Shown one piece after another: positions 17,577 through 26,397 of a stretch of 64,000 bases of DNA. How positions within the stretch are numbered: position 1 is the first letter of the stretch; each line of letters starts with the position of its first letter. The position numbers were made by a program, and so were the translations under genes. Location: assembly GCA_964402715.1 (NCBI GenBank), contig CAYODJ010000009.1:1-64000 (forward strand). The letters are read 5' to 3'. A model generated the notes under the pieces. That model searched no databases. It was not told the origin of the DNA and worked only from the letters and a program-made list of their open reading frames with translations. This DNA comes from CALXOD01 sp964402715 (GTDB taxonomy: Bacteria > Verrucomicrobiota > Lentisphaeria > Victivallales > Victivallaceae).

Positions 17577-20123
17577 TCATATGAGGCGCGGCTGAAAAAT
17601 CTCCTCTGATTCATCACCCGGCACAGTGTTTTCCCGACGTTTTTTTATACGAACCGTATGATGCTGCAACAGCTGCATGGCGGCACGCGGCGCGGCGGAG
17701 GAATTTTCCAACATCTCCAGAATTTCGTTGGCACGGCAGACTACCGCTTTCGGCAATCCGGCCAACTTTGCGACATGAATTCCATAACTGCGATCTGTGC
17801 TGCCGGGAATAATCTGTCGCAGGAAGATCACCTTGTCGCCGTATTCACGCACAGCCACATTGTAGTTGTTGATGCCGCGCCGTGTTTGAGCCAGTTCGGT
17901 CAGCTCGTGATAATGTGTTGCAAACTGTGTCCGGCAGCAGCTGTCCGGATCGTCATGCAAGAACTCCGCAACGGCCCAGGCAATCGACAGTCCGTCGAAT
18001 GTGCTTGTGCCTCGACCTATTTCATCTAAAATCACGAGACTGTGGTTGGTCGCACAATTGAGAATAGTCGCGGTTTCAACCATTTCCACCATGAATGTGC
18101 TCTGTCCGCGAGACAAATCATCCGCTGCGCCGACGCGCGTAAAAATCCTGTCCACCAGTCCCACAGTCGCTTCGTCAGCGGGTATGAACGACCCCATCTG
18201 AGCCATAATCACCAACAATGCGGTCTGACGCAGATATGTTGATTTCCCTGCCATGTTGGGACCGGTGATAATCATCATCCGGTGTTCGTCACCGTCCAGA
18301 AGAACGTCGTTTGGCACAAAGCGATCACTGCCGGCACTCGCGTCCAGCACCGGATGCCGCCCTCCCTTGATCGAAAGCAGGTCGTCTTCCGTTATCCTCG
18401 GACGATGATAATGATATCTTCTCGCGCATTCGGCCAGCGCCGTCAGCACGTCTATCGTGCCTAGTGCAAGAGCAGTCCGCTGAATCGTCGAAGTGTAAGG
18501 TAAAATAGAATTACGCAGTTCCTGAAACAAGGTATATTCCAACGCCTTGGCCTTCTCTTCGGCGCCGATGATTTTATTCTCAAGATCCTTCAGCTCCGGC
18601 GTGATGAAACGCTCGGCATTGGCCATTGTTTGTTTGCGGATGTAATCGTCCGGGATCAAGGAAAGATTCGCCTTGCTCACCTCTATGTAATATCCGAAAA
18701 CCTGATTGTACTTTATTTTCAGGGATCTTATGCCAGTCCGCGTCTGCTCGCGTTTTTGAATGTCGGAAAGCCAGATTTTCCCTTCCGCCGTCGCTTTGCG
18801 CAATTCGTCCAGATACGCAGAATAGCCGTCACGGATGATGCCGCCGTCCGTGAGACCCGCAGGCGGATCATCGACCAACGCCGCCGCAATGCCCGCAGTG
18901 ATTTCGACAAGCACTGCAATTCGCTCGTTCAACTCCGTCAACAACGGAGCATCATAGGCTCCCAACAGCGATTTGATTCCCGGAATTGCATTTAACCCAG
19001 CGGCAAGCACCTGCAGGTCGCGCGCGTTGGCGCTGCCGATGCTGAGCCGGGCAACGATACGTTCCAGATCCCGAACCGTTCTGAGGGCTTCGCGCAATTC
19101 CGTCAGCCCCAGAGGATCATCGTGCAACTGTCCCACTGCATCCAGCCTGGCGACAATGTGTTCCCTGGAGTACAACGGCCGCAAAATCCAATCACGCATC
19201 AGACGCCCTCCCATCGGTGTCACCGTGCAATCCAACACCCCGAGCAGCGTCCCCGCCTTCCCTGTACCGTGCAACGGTTCGACCAACTCCAAATTGCGCT
19301 GGCTGGCGGCGTCCAATTCCAAGGAGTCGCCGGAAGCGTAATACTCAAGTTTGACAACATGAGCCGCATCCTGCTGAAGATTCCCAGTCACATAGGCAAG
19401 CACGGCACCCGCTGCACGCAGACATTCAGGCTGATCCCTGCAACCGAAACCATCCAAAGTTGCCACGCCGAAATGCCGTTTCAACAGTTCCTCCGACGCA
19501 TCCGCAGCAAACGACTGATCGTCCAATGTCGTCCACAGCACCGGATTGCGTGGCACGGGTCTCGCTCCGTCTTTCTCCCATGATTCAGCCTGCGTAGCGG
19601 AAATCAGGCATTCACGAACGCCCAACCGTGAAAATTCCGCAAGCAGTCTCTCGTCGCTGTCAAAACTGCTCACTCTGAAATCTCCGGTGCTGATGTCCAA
19701 CGATGCCAGCGCCCGCAATCCGCCATCCTTCGACATTAACAACGCCGACAGGAAGTTGTAGGTGTCGGGACGAAGCGCTGAACTTTCCGTCACCGTTCCG
19801 GGAGTGATGATTTTGGTGATTTCCCTCTTGACCAAGCCTGCGGCGCAGCGAGGATCCTCGACCTGCTCGGCGATGGCGACTTTCACGTTGCCGGCCAGCA
19901 GGCGCGGCAACTGCGCCGACAGAGCATGGTACGGGAAACCGCACATTGGATATCCGTTGCGTTTGGTCAGCACCAGTTCCATAATCGCACTGCCCTTGAC
20001 CGCATCATCAAAAAACATCTCGTAAAAATCACCCAATCGGAACAACAGTATCGCGTCGGAAGGGATTTTAGACTTGGCTTCACGGTACTGCCGCATCATC
20101 GGGGTAAGTTGTTCATCTGTCAT
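17577..20123 (-). CDS. mutS: DNA mismatch repair ATPase MutS
   Basis: An 848-residue MutS. The mismatch-reading motif FYEMFFDDA lies near residue 33 (the Phe-x-Glu wedge), preceded by the conserved LTPMMRQY start. Domains II-IV follow. The ABC ATPase has Walker A GPNMAGKST, the signature STFMVEM, Walker B LVILDEIGRGTSTFDG and the dimer His in ATHYHEL. The C-terminus has the HVAKLAGLP motif. The start giving MTDEQLTPMM fits the family, and the 17 upstream codons do not. A promoter-like TTGTCT/TATATG pair lies about 65 bp upstream. mutL is not in the window. Confidence 0.96.
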   Translation of the reverse strand: MTDEQLTPMMRQYREAKSKIPSDAILLFRLGDFYEMFFDDAVKGSAIMELVLTKRNGYPMCGFPYHALSAQLPRLLAGNVKVAIAEQVEDPRCAAGLVKREITKIITPGTVTESSALRPDTYNFLSALLMSKDGGLRALASLDISTGDFRVSSFDSDERLLAEFSRLGVRECLISATQAESWEKDGARPVPRNPVLWTTLDDQSFAADASEELLKRHFGVATLDGFGCRDQPECLRAAGAVLAYVTGNLQQDAAHVVKLEYYASGDSLELDAASQRNLELVEPLHGTGKAGTLLGVLDCTVTPMGGRLMRDWILRPLYSREHIVARLDAVGQLHDDPLGLTELREALRTVRDLERIVARLSIGSANARDLQVLAAGLNAIPGIKSLLGAYDAPLLTELNERIAVLVEITAGIAAALVDDPPAGLTDGGIIRDGYSAYLDELRKATAEGKIWLSDIQKREQTRTGIRSLKIKYNQVFGYYIEVSKANLSLIPDDYIRKQTMANAERFITPELKDLENKIIGAEEKAKALEYTLFQELRNSILPYTSTIQRTALALGTIDVLTALAECARRYHYHRPRITEDDLLSIKGGRHPVLDASAGSDRFVPNDVLLDGDEHRMMIITGPNMAGKSTYLRQTALLVIMAQMGSFIPADEATVGLVDRIFTRVGAADDLSRGQSTFMVEMVETATILNCATNHSLVILDEIGRGTSTFDGLSIAWAVAEFLHDDPDSCCRTQFATHYHELTELAQTRRGINNYNVAVREYGDKVIFLRQIIPGSTDRSYGIHVAKLAGLPKAVVCRANEILEMLENSSAAPRAAMQLLQHHTVRIKKRRENTVPGDESEEIFQPRLI

Positions 20124-20514
20124 TGTGTTGCACCGCTCTCGTTTGACGACCACAGACTTTATCCACCTCATCAAGAACCGGGCATATATGGATTGCGCTC
20201 CGGATTAGACAACGCATCCGCCTTTCCGCCTGAAATTTCCACCACGTCATGATGTAATCTCTCGTAACGACGTGGCCGAGTCCGCCTCCTCCAACTTCAG
20301 GCGACCGTTCTCCGTACGGAACGGCACGGCCGGCCGTACGCGGAACCCATGCTCATCTCCGCCGATGCCGATCGCTTCACACCCGCCGACAGATCTCGCC
20401 GTCAACACGAACGCTCCGCAACATCCATACCCGTTGCCGCAGCGTGTCACAAAAAAACAACTGCTGTAATGAAACCCACTGACGTGAACGATTCGAACAC
20501 CGCACATCCGCCCG
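20124..20514. other. Intergenic region between folB and mutS
   Basis: About 390 bp. A minus-strand open frame of 86 codons (20247-20507) begins 7 bp after folB but has no recognisable domain and an atypical Cys-rich start, so it is not called. A weak mutS promoter pair (TTGTCT and TATATG, 18-bp spacer, 20183-20212 on the minus strand) is the only regulatory signal seen. Confidence 0.35.
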
Positions 20515-20874
20515 TCATACGGACTTCCTCCGGTTCATGCGCACCGCTATCGACCGGGAATGTCGCGGAGCCCCCGGTTTGTCCACCGTCACGGTCACCT
20601 CGTCAATCCCGTCGAACGCCAGAACTGCGTCACAAACCGCGCCGGCCATTCTTTCCAGCAGGAAAAAGGACGATGCCTCGACCAACCGCAAAACCGCATC
20701 TTCCACAACCGAATAATCAACGCTGTCATGCAGATCGTCACTTCTGTTTGCCGCGTCGAAATCCGTCATCATTTCCAAATTTAAGATCAGCGTCTGGCAT
20801 CTCTTCCTCTCTTCCGGAGAAACACCGATCACCGCTTGCACTTCAAGATCCCGAATCAGAATCGCATCCCGCAT
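20515..20874 (-). CDS. folB: Dihydroneopterin aldolase
   Basis: A 119-residue folate-pathway enzyme that cleaves 7,8-dihydroneopterin to 6-hydroxymethyl-dihydropterin. Family features are IRDLEVQAVIGVSPEER (the Glu of the pterin site), DSVDYSVVEDAV with the conserved Asp-Tyr, LLERMAGAVCDAVL and VTVDKPGAP with the catalytic Lys near residue 99. Its product is the substrate of the FolK encoded at 8.1 kb. It lies 18 bp downstream of the RsmB-like gene, in the same direction. Confidence 0.92.
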   Translation of the reverse strand: MRDAILIRDLEVQAVIGVSPEERKRCQTLILNLEMMTDFDAANRSDDLHDSVDYSVVEDAVLRLVEASSFFLLERMAGAVCDAVLAFDGIDEVTVTVDKPGAPRHSRSIAVRMNRRKSV

Positions 20875-20892
20875 GATATATGTTGCATCTCC

Positions 20893-22218
20893 TCAATTTG
20901 CGGCTCCGACAAAGCCTTTGCTCCCGCTCCGCCGCATCCGAGCGACAAACATTGCGTCGCAGTCGTCAGCACCAGGTCCCACCTGCAGACAACCATCCGT
21001 CACAGCTCTGCCTGTCAATGGATCGACGAAAGCATCAAGAACGAAATCGCCGTGAGTGCTCAAAAACTCCCGCACCGCTTCTCTGTTTTCCACAGAGAAG
21101 AAAGAGCAAGTTGCGTAGATCAGCACGCCGCCGGGGCGCACCGCTGGAGCTGCGGCGGACAACAGGGAACGCTGCAGATGCGCTATTTCCGTCACATCTG
21201 CCGGCTGCAGAGTCCACCGCCCGTCCGGATTGCGTCGCCAGACGCCCGAACAGCTGCACGGGGCGTCCACCAGCACTCCGTCAAAACACGCTTTCCCGCA
21301 GTGCATGCGGAACGATCTTCCGTTCCATTCCTTGGTCACGATGTTGTCAAATCCGCCTCTTCTGGCCCGTCGTCGCAAATCCTCAAGTTTGTACGTACGG
21401 ATGTCGGTCGCCACGACTGTGCCTCTCCCTTTCATGAGACTGGCCAGTTGCAGCGTCTTTCCGCCGGCTCCGGCGCAGGCGTCAAGCCAGCGTTCACCCG
21501 CCCTCGGATCCGCGACCAGCCCGACAACCTGCGACGCCAGATCCTGCACCTCGAACTGACCTGAACGAAACTCAGGCAGAGTAAACAGGTTTATCCGTGC
21601 GCCATTCACTGCAAACGCCTGACGTACACGCTCATGACGACGGACAATTACTCCACGCGCGGTCAGGGACGCGCTCAACCGATCCGTCTGATCAACTTGG
21701 GCACGCAGCCACATACACGGCCGCCGCAGAAGCGCCTTTCGAAAACAGGCCAGCGGGAAGTCAGACGCCGCAAAAGCCTCCACCCAGTCCGGCAGTTCAT
21801 CGCCGGAAACACGCGGCGGCAAAAGCGAAGCCGGAATTCTCTCCAGCAGCAGATGCGCGGCGGGGAAATCAAGCCGTCCCAGACGAGCGCCTCCTGCCAG
21901 AAGGACTTCCAGCTCCCGCGCCGACGGTCCGCCCTGCCCGGACTCCACCGCACCGAGTCTCTCACTCGGGAAAATCCGACGCAAGGTGCCCCACCAACGC
22001 CATACGGCAAACACCTCCTCGCTGATGAACTGTCTGTCTCTCGCACCGCATTGCCTGTTCTCCCTGAAGAAAAGAGAAAGCGTCCGATCGGCGGGACGCC
22101 GTTCTCGGAATGCAGAACATATATTCGCTCGCAGTGCATTCGCCGCCATCTTCACCTGGGCATGCAATTTCCCTTCATGCAGCGGAACACCCGAACATGC
22201 TTGTTTGGAATGTTTCAT
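20893..22218 (-). CDS. RsmB/NOP2-type RNA m5C methyltransferase
   Basis: A 441-residue protein. The N-terminal NusB-like helical region (RPADRTLSLFFRENRQCGARDRQFISEEVF) is typical of RsmB. The SAM-dependent fold has motif I DACAGAGGKTLQL, motif IV DAPCSCSGVWRRNPD with the Cys pair of this family, and motif VI YATCSFFSVENREAV with the catalytic Cys. The expected reaction is 5-methylation of a 16S rRNA cytosine, but which position cannot be decided. The ATG at residue 5 of the longest frame is preferred, since that frame opens with TTG. Confidence 0.9.
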   Translation of the reverse strand: MKHSKQACSGVPLHEGKLHAQVKMAANALRANICSAFRERRPADRTLSLFFRENRQCGARDRQFISEEVFAVWRWWGTLRRIFPSERLGAVESGQGGPSARELEVLLAGGARLGRLDFPAAHLLLERIPASLLPPRVSGDELPDWVEAFAASDFPLACFRKALLRRPCMWLRAQVDQTDRLSASLTARGVIVRRHERVRQAFAVNGARINLFTLPEFRSGQFEVQDLASQVVGLVADPRAGERWLDACAGAGGKTLQLASLMKGRGTVVATDIRTYKLEDLRRRARRGGFDNIVTKEWNGRSFRMHCGKACFDGVLVDAPCSCSGVWRRNPDGRWTLQPADVTEIAHLQRSLLSAAAPAVRPGGVLIYATCSFFSVENREAVREFLSTHGDFVLDAFVDPLTGRAVTDGCLQVGPGADDCDAMFVARMRRSGSKGFVGAAN

Positions 22219-22473
22219 CAAAAACGCCAACGGATTTGCAATAAAAGTTGCTGTCTGGGCGACACCGCTCCAGCTCTAACGGCCGGACAACACCCGGGAA
22301 TCCCTCGGGCGTTCCGATCGGTCGGCCCGATTTCAGCGTCGTCCTGCGGAAGAACCGACCCCGCTTGCCAATGCTTCATCGGCTCGGACGACGGAAAGGC
22401 TCCTGCCGCTTACAGCGACATTTCCTGCTGAAAGGTGTTCCTCTTATTTTTCACAAATTCTCCAGCTCATTGA

Positions 22474-22503
22474 TTTGACAGGTCAAACATCCCGTGCTAG
22501 AGT
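22474..22503 (+). promoter_or_regulatory. Promoter with palindrome, no gene downstream
   Basis: A perfect TTGACA (22475-22480), a 17-bp spacer and TAGAGT (22498-22503). The -35 is embedded in an inverted repeat TTTGAC-AG-GTCAAA (22474-22487) that could be an operator. No plausible reading frame follows on the plus strand, which points to an RNA product or to antisense transcription into tauE. Confidence 0.5.
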
Positions 22504-22509
22504 ATCCCC

Positions 22510-22597
22510 GAACTTGGAAGTGCGGTTTTTTTGCGGTCACCGTCGCTTCGGCCACCCCCCCTCCAGAGGCCGGAACGCTCCGGTGACCGCTCTTTGC
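22510..22597 (+). ncRNA. Candidate structured small RNA
   Basis: Just after the promoter at 22475 comes a 10-bp perfect stem GCGGTCACCG (22533-22542)/CGGTGACCGC (22581-22590). It encloses a second stem CGGCC/GGCCG (22549-22553, 22568-22572) with a C-rich loop, and is followed by TCTTT. It carries none of the conserved blocks of SRP RNA, 6S RNA, tmRNA or RNase P that I know. The 5' and 3' ends are guesses. It could instead be a structural terminator. Confidence 0.3.
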
Positions 22598-22656
22598 AGC
22601 ACGGACAGACCGTCCTCGACGCAGGGGTGCGGCTCTGCTGGTGATTCAGCCTCGCT

Positions 22657-23415
22657 CTACCCGAAAATCAACATTTTCAGCGCTGCAGCAACAATCAGGA
22701 TCTGTATTATTTGCTCAAATCGTTTCTGCGGCAGCTTTGACAGCACCACAATGCCCAGCGCGGCTCCCACGCCCAGCATCGGCAAAACCGCCAAATCCGC
22801 ACGGAAAGCGGATGCGGTGATGCGACCCTCGAATATGAAAATCGGGATTTTAATCCAATTTAATATCAAAAAATACCAGGCCGCGCTACCGATATAAGCG
22901 TTCTTCGGCAAACGCATCGACAGCAGATAAATCGACATGACCGGTCCGGCGGCATTGGCCACCTGCGTGGTAAATCCAGCCATCAGACCGAAAAAGGCGG
23001 AAAACACCCAATGCTTCGGCACCTTGTCCGCATTTCTAATGCCCCTCGCCAGGAAACCAATGGCCACCATGAACAGTATAATCCATGCGAGAACCGGACG
23101 CATCCATTCGTCTCTGATTTTCATCATGCACAACGCGCCGAGAGCAATACCGACCAATGCCCACGGCAGCAGCCGCATCACGATCGTCCAATCTGCATGA
23201 CGCCGATAATAAAGCACCGCCATTATGTCGGCCGTACCCAACAGCAGCAGTTGAATTCCCGTGGACTCCCGCGCCGGAAAGCAGGATGCCAGAAGCAGGA
23301 CCGGCAGCATGCCGAGGCCCGGCACTCCCGTCTTATTGATGCCGATCAGAACGGCGCTCAGCATCAGAATCGCGACACTAGTCCACTCGTATGTGCCGAG
23401 AAACCATTCCCACAT
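22657..23415 (-). CDS. TauE/SafE-family membrane permease
   Basis: A 252-residue integral membrane protein with about seven to eight hydrophobic segments and the family features GINKTGVPGLGMLPVL near the start and GLMAGFTTQVANAAGPVMSIYLL in the second repeat. The family exports or imports sulfite, sulfoacetate, taurine-derived anions and related small organic anions. The substrate here is unknown. It is the last gene of the overlapping minus-strand operon, 11 bp after a small unknown gene. Confidence 0.87.
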   Translation of the reverse strand: MWEWFLGTYEWTSVAILMLSAVLIGINKTGVPGLGMLPVLLLASCFPARESTGIQLLLLGTADIMAVLYYRRHADWTIVMRLLPWALVGIALGALCMMKIRDEWMRPVLAWIILFMVAIGFLARGIRNADKVPKHWVFSAFFGLMAGFTTQVANAAGPVMSIYLLSMRLPKNAYIGSAAWYFLILNWIKIPIFIFEGRITASAFRADLAVLPMLGVGAALGIVVLSKLPQKRFEQIIQILIVAAALKMLIFG

Positions 23416-23426
23416 GCTTTATAACC

Positions 23427-23795
23427 CTATCCAGCAACCGCTGTCAAAAAAACGTTAATATAATACATCTCGCCGACCTTTGCCGCAATCGCCGCGTCAC
23501 TAATCATCTCGACATCCATTACCCAGGACGAACGTCGCGCCGCCGTCAACCGCGAACGGAAAGGCGCGGAGAACCGCAATCCGGACGGATGGACTCTGCC
23601 GCATCTCCAACGCTCCGGCAGATGCGGCAGTTCCAGTCGCGAAACCGTCGGACACGCAACCGACAATGCCGAAACATTGAGCATTGTCATACCCCGAGGA
23701 AAAATTCGATCTTCCCCGGCAGACTCCTCGTTCATTCCCGCGGAGAGCGTATGTCGCAATTCCGCCTGCCAACGGCAAGGGAAAAGCCATTTCAT
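23427..23795 (-). CDS. Small protein of unknown function, coupled to ldcA
   Basis: A 122-residue product whose ATG overlaps the TGA of ldcA (ATGA) and whose stop lies 11 bp before tauE. That spacing argues strongly that it is translated. The sequence has no signal peptide or transmembrane segment. It carries an Arg-rich middle (RVHPSGLRFSAPFRSRL) and a hydrophobic C-terminal strand (GEMYYINVFLTAVAG). I do not recognise a family. A competing minus-strand frame over the same bases lacks the coupled start. Confidence 0.5.
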   Translation of the reverse strand: MKWLFPCRWQAELRHTLSAGMNEESAGEDRIFPRGMTMLNVSALSVACPTVSRLELPHLPERWRCGRVHPSGLRFSAPFRSRLTAARRSSWVMDVEMISDAAIAAKVGEMYYINVFLTAVAG

Positions 23796-24664
23796 CCGAT
23801 CTCCACCAGAATTTCCTGATCAAACGAGAAAGAACCTGTGCTTCCGCCGTGGCTGAACGGAAATCCGGCGCCCACCGGGCCGGAAGTCCAGTTCAACGCA
23901 CGTCGAAACAAAGTCTCCATTTCGGCGGCATCACCGCAATCGATGAACCCTCCGAACAGGATCGACACGCAACCGACGAAGAAGCCGCTTTGCTCCAGCT
24001 GCGTCAAATACCGGTCTATCCGGTAGGAGGATTCGTTCAAATCCTCCAGAACGACGATTCGCCCGCGTGCCGACGGCAGAAAGCCAGTACCGCACAATGA
24101 GGCGGCAACAGCCAGATTCCCGATCAGCGGCCTCCCTGAAACCGTCCCTGGCCGCAGCACCTGCCACCGCCCGGTTTCCGGCACGACCAACCGTCCTCCT
24201 TCCGGCGCAGGTTCAAAAGCGTCAGCAAGCTGTTCCATAACGTATCGATTGCGAACGGCATCACACATATGGACAACCATCGGCGCTGCAACGGGCGTAC
24301 CCACGCGCCGGCTTTCCATCGCCCAGTGCAACGCGGTGACGTCACTGAAGCCAATGACCGGCAGTTTCCTCCGCCGCATCATATTCCAATCCAGAAACGG
24401 CAACAGCTGCGACGAACCGTACCCGCCGCGCAGACACCACAACGCATCGACCGATTCATCGAGCCAAATCTGATGCAAATCCTCCACACGTTCCATCGTC
24501 GAAGCGGAAAGATAAGACAGCCGCTGGTGTCCGGAGAACGCGTGCGGCGCAATCCGCACGTCCAACCCCAACCGTCTCAATGCGTCGATCCCTGCGGATG
24601 CTCTGTCCCAAGACAGCGGGCCCGACGGAGCGGCGACGGCTACGACCCGAAGTTTATCGTTCAT
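23792..24664 (-). CDS. ldcA: Muramoyltetrapeptide (L,D-) carboxypeptidase, LdcA family
   Basis: A 290-residue S66 serine peptidase that removes D-Ala from murein tetrapeptides during cell-wall recycling. The nucleophile lies in CLRGGYGSSQLLPFLDW (GGYGS), the Glu in LEDLNESSYRIDRYLTQLE, and the His in FPFSHGGSTGS, completing the Ser-Glu-His triad. The start giving MNDKLRVVAVAAPSG is typical of the family and overlaps the rluD-like stop by 11 bp. Its stop overlaps the next gene (ATGA). No signal peptide is present, so it acts in the cytoplasm. Confidence 0.9.
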   Translation of the reverse strand: MNDKLRVVAVAAPSGPLSWDRASAGIDALRRLGLDVRIAPHAFSGHQRLSYLSASTMERVEDLHQIWLDESVDALWCLRGGYGSSQLLPFLDWNMMRRRKLPVIGFSDVTALHWAMESRRVGTPVAAPMVVHMCDAVRNRYVMEQLADAFEPAPEGGRLVVPETGRWQVLRPGTVSGRPLIGNLAVAASLCGTGFLPSARGRIVVLEDLNESSYRIDRYLTQLEQSGFFVGCVSILFGGFIDCGDAAEMETLFRRALNWTSGPVGAGFPFSHGGSTGSFSFDQEILVEIG

Positions 24665-25607
24665 AATTGACCCCCTCCGCCAGCCGCAGCCACTCACGCA
24701 TATCATCCGGCACCGGCGCACGGCAGCAAATCCGCTCTCCAGAAGACGGATGCGGAAAATCGATTCTCCAAGCGTGCAGCATCTGACGGGATGCCAGCGA
24801 CGGCGATTTGCCTCCATAAGTTTCGTCACCCAACACCGGATGACCGATCGACGCGAGATGCACACGGATTTGATGCGTTCTTCCCGTCAGAATGTCGACT
24901 TCCAGCAACGTTGCCTTTTCGCATGTCGCCGGTGATATCACCGCAACTTTGCGATAAATTGTCACAGCTTCCTTGCCGTTGCGGGACACCACCGCCATTT
25001 TCTGCCGATGCACCGGATGCCTCCCGATCAGGGTGACCAGTTTGTCCGTATCCTTCCGCACCTCGCCACGGACCAGCGCCAGATATGTCTTATGCACTTT
25101 CCGGGCCGCAAGGGCCGCCGACAGTCTGGACATCGCCAAAGGGGTCTTCGCCACCATCAAGCATCCTGAGGTGTTCTTGTCCAGACGATGCACAATCCCC
25201 GGACGCTCTCCTGTTCCCTGCGCCCACTCCTGCAGACACGGATAGCGGCCCAGCAACGCATTGACCACTGTGCCGGAACGGTTGCCGACGGCAGGATGCA
25301 CTACCACGCCGGCCGGCTTGTTGATCACCAGCAACCACGCATCCTCGAACAGAATCGGAAAAGCGAATGTTTCCGCCGCAATTGCCGGCTGAGGGGAATC
25401 CGGTATGTCCAGAGCGACCACTGTGCCGGAAGCCACAGGAATCCGCGTCGAGGTGACGACAGCCCCGTTCAAACGCACCCCGCCGTCGCGGATGCGCCGC
25501 TGAATCCATGTACGCGACCAGCCGGAGGCCAAACGCGTCAGAGCACGATCCAACCTTTCCCCCGCCAGCTCCGAACCAATCACCCATTCACGCCGACTGC
25601 TTCTCAT
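24654..25607 (-). CDS. RluD-family RNA pseudouridine synthase
   Basis: A 317-residue enzyme with an N-terminal S4 RNA-binding domain (GERLDRALTRLASGWSRTWIQ, then VRLNGAVV) and a pseudouridine synthase domain. Seen are VINKPAGVVVHP, the catalytic-Asp motif HRLDKNTSGCLMVAK, and ILTGRTHQIRVHLASIGHPVLGD. The architecture equals RluD/RluC, which modify 23S rRNA, but the exact uridines are not predictable. The ATG giving MRSSRREWVIG is preferred. It overlaps the end of lgt by 20 bp and the start of ldcA by 11 bp. Confidence 0.9.
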   Translation of the reverse strand: MRSSRREWVIGSELAGERLDRALTRLASGWSRTWIQRRIRDGGVRLNGAVVTSTRIPVASGTVVALDIPDSPQPAIAAETFAFPILFEDAWLLVINKPAGVVVHPAVGNRSGTVVNALLGRYPCLQEWAQGTGERPGIVHRLDKNTSGCLMVAKTPLAMSRLSAALAARKVHKTYLALVRGEVRKDTDKLVTLIGRHPVHRQKMAVVSRNGKEAVTIYRKVAVISPATCEKATLLEVDILTGRTHQIRVHLASIGHPVLGDETYGGKSPSLASRQMLHAWRIDFPHPSSGERICCRAPVPDDMREWLRLAEGVNYER

Positions 25608-26355
25608 GCACGACACAGTATACCAGCAGAACAACGCCAACCGGAACCATACCTATCCCGATCACCTGCGCCGGAGTGAAACCGTTCCAGAACTGCTGAT
25701 GATCTCCTCTGAAAAACTCATTTCCGAACCGCATCAGTCCGTAAAGCGTCAGGTAGCCGGCGGAGGCCGCCCCTCGTCCCCCGCGCCGCACGAGCCACAG
25801 CATTATGACGGACAACAGCACGTTCAAAACGGCCTCATACAGCTGAACAGGATGCAAGGCCATGTCCGGATACCGCCTGTACGGTTCACTTCCTGCCGGA
25901 TACATCACTCCCCACGCCATCATTGTCGGCTTGCCATAACAGCAACCGTTGAGGAAACAGCCGATCCGTCCGGCCGCATGTCCGACCGCCAGAGCCGGCG
26001 TCATGACATCGAAGACCCGCAAGGGATCCAAATGCCGCAGCCGGCAGTATGTCCAGACGGCAATCAACGCCAGGAAAAAACCGCCATAGAAGACAAGTCC
26101 TCCGCGATCGATGCGGAGGACTCCCGTCAAGTCATTCCGAAAATACCGGAAGAATTGAATCACATAAAATATTCTCGCTCCGATAACTCCGGCGATCATC
26201 GCTATCATCACCACCGTGGTCGACTGATCTCTGGTCATATGCGCCGCACGTCGATTCCAGCACACCACCACGGTGGCCGCCAGAAATCCGGCCGCCGCCA
26301 TGACGCCATACCAATGAATGGCGAAACTTCCAATCTGCAGAGCAATCGGATGCAT
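25588..26355 (-). CDS. lgt: Prolipoprotein diacylglyceryl transferase
   Basis: A 255-residue polytopic inner-membrane enzyme that transfers diacylglycerol from phosphatidylglycerol to the lipobox Cys of prolipoproteins. Seen are the IHWYGVMAAAGFL start, the GGLVFYGGF segment, and the Lgt signature HAAGRIGCFLNGCCYG with its essential Arg. The window encodes several lipoproteins that would be its substrates. It follows the DUF368 gene by 42 bp and overlaps the rluD-like gene. Confidence 0.94.
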   Translation of the reverse strand: MHPIALQIGSFAIHWYGVMAAAGFLAATVVVCWNRRAAHMTRDQSTTVVMIAMIAGVIGARIFYVIQFFRYFRNDLTGVLRIDRGGLVFYGGFFLALIAVWTYCRLRHLDPLRVFDVMTPALAVGHAAGRIGCFLNGCCYGKPTMMAWGVMYPAGSEPYRRYPDMALHPVQLYEAVLNVLLSVIMLWLVRRGGRGAASAGYLTLYGLMRFGNEFFRGDHQQFWNGFTPAQVIGIGMVPVGVVLLVYCVVHEKQSA

Positions 26356-26397
26356 TTCTGGCTCCGGCCTCCCTCTGTTTTGAAGCCTTGCAGCTCC

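Larger units (their letters stand above)
22219..22656. other. Intergenic region with a possible small RNA
   Basis: About 440 bp between the diverging rsmB-like gene and the end of the TauE operon. No protein gene is visible. It holds a strong plus-strand promoter pattern and a long hairpin, each listed separately. Confidence 0.5.

Noticed and set aside
20247..20507. Minus-strand 86-codon frame just after folB
   Set aside because: The position would suit an operon gene, but the product is Cys/Gly-rich with no family likeness, and the start lacks a ribosome-binding site.
22533..22590. SRP (4.5S) or 6S RNA in the spacer beyond tauE
   Set aside because: The long hairpin lacks the conserved SRP tetraloop/GGAAGCAGCC block and the 6S central bubble arrangement. 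It is reported instead as an unknown structured RNA.
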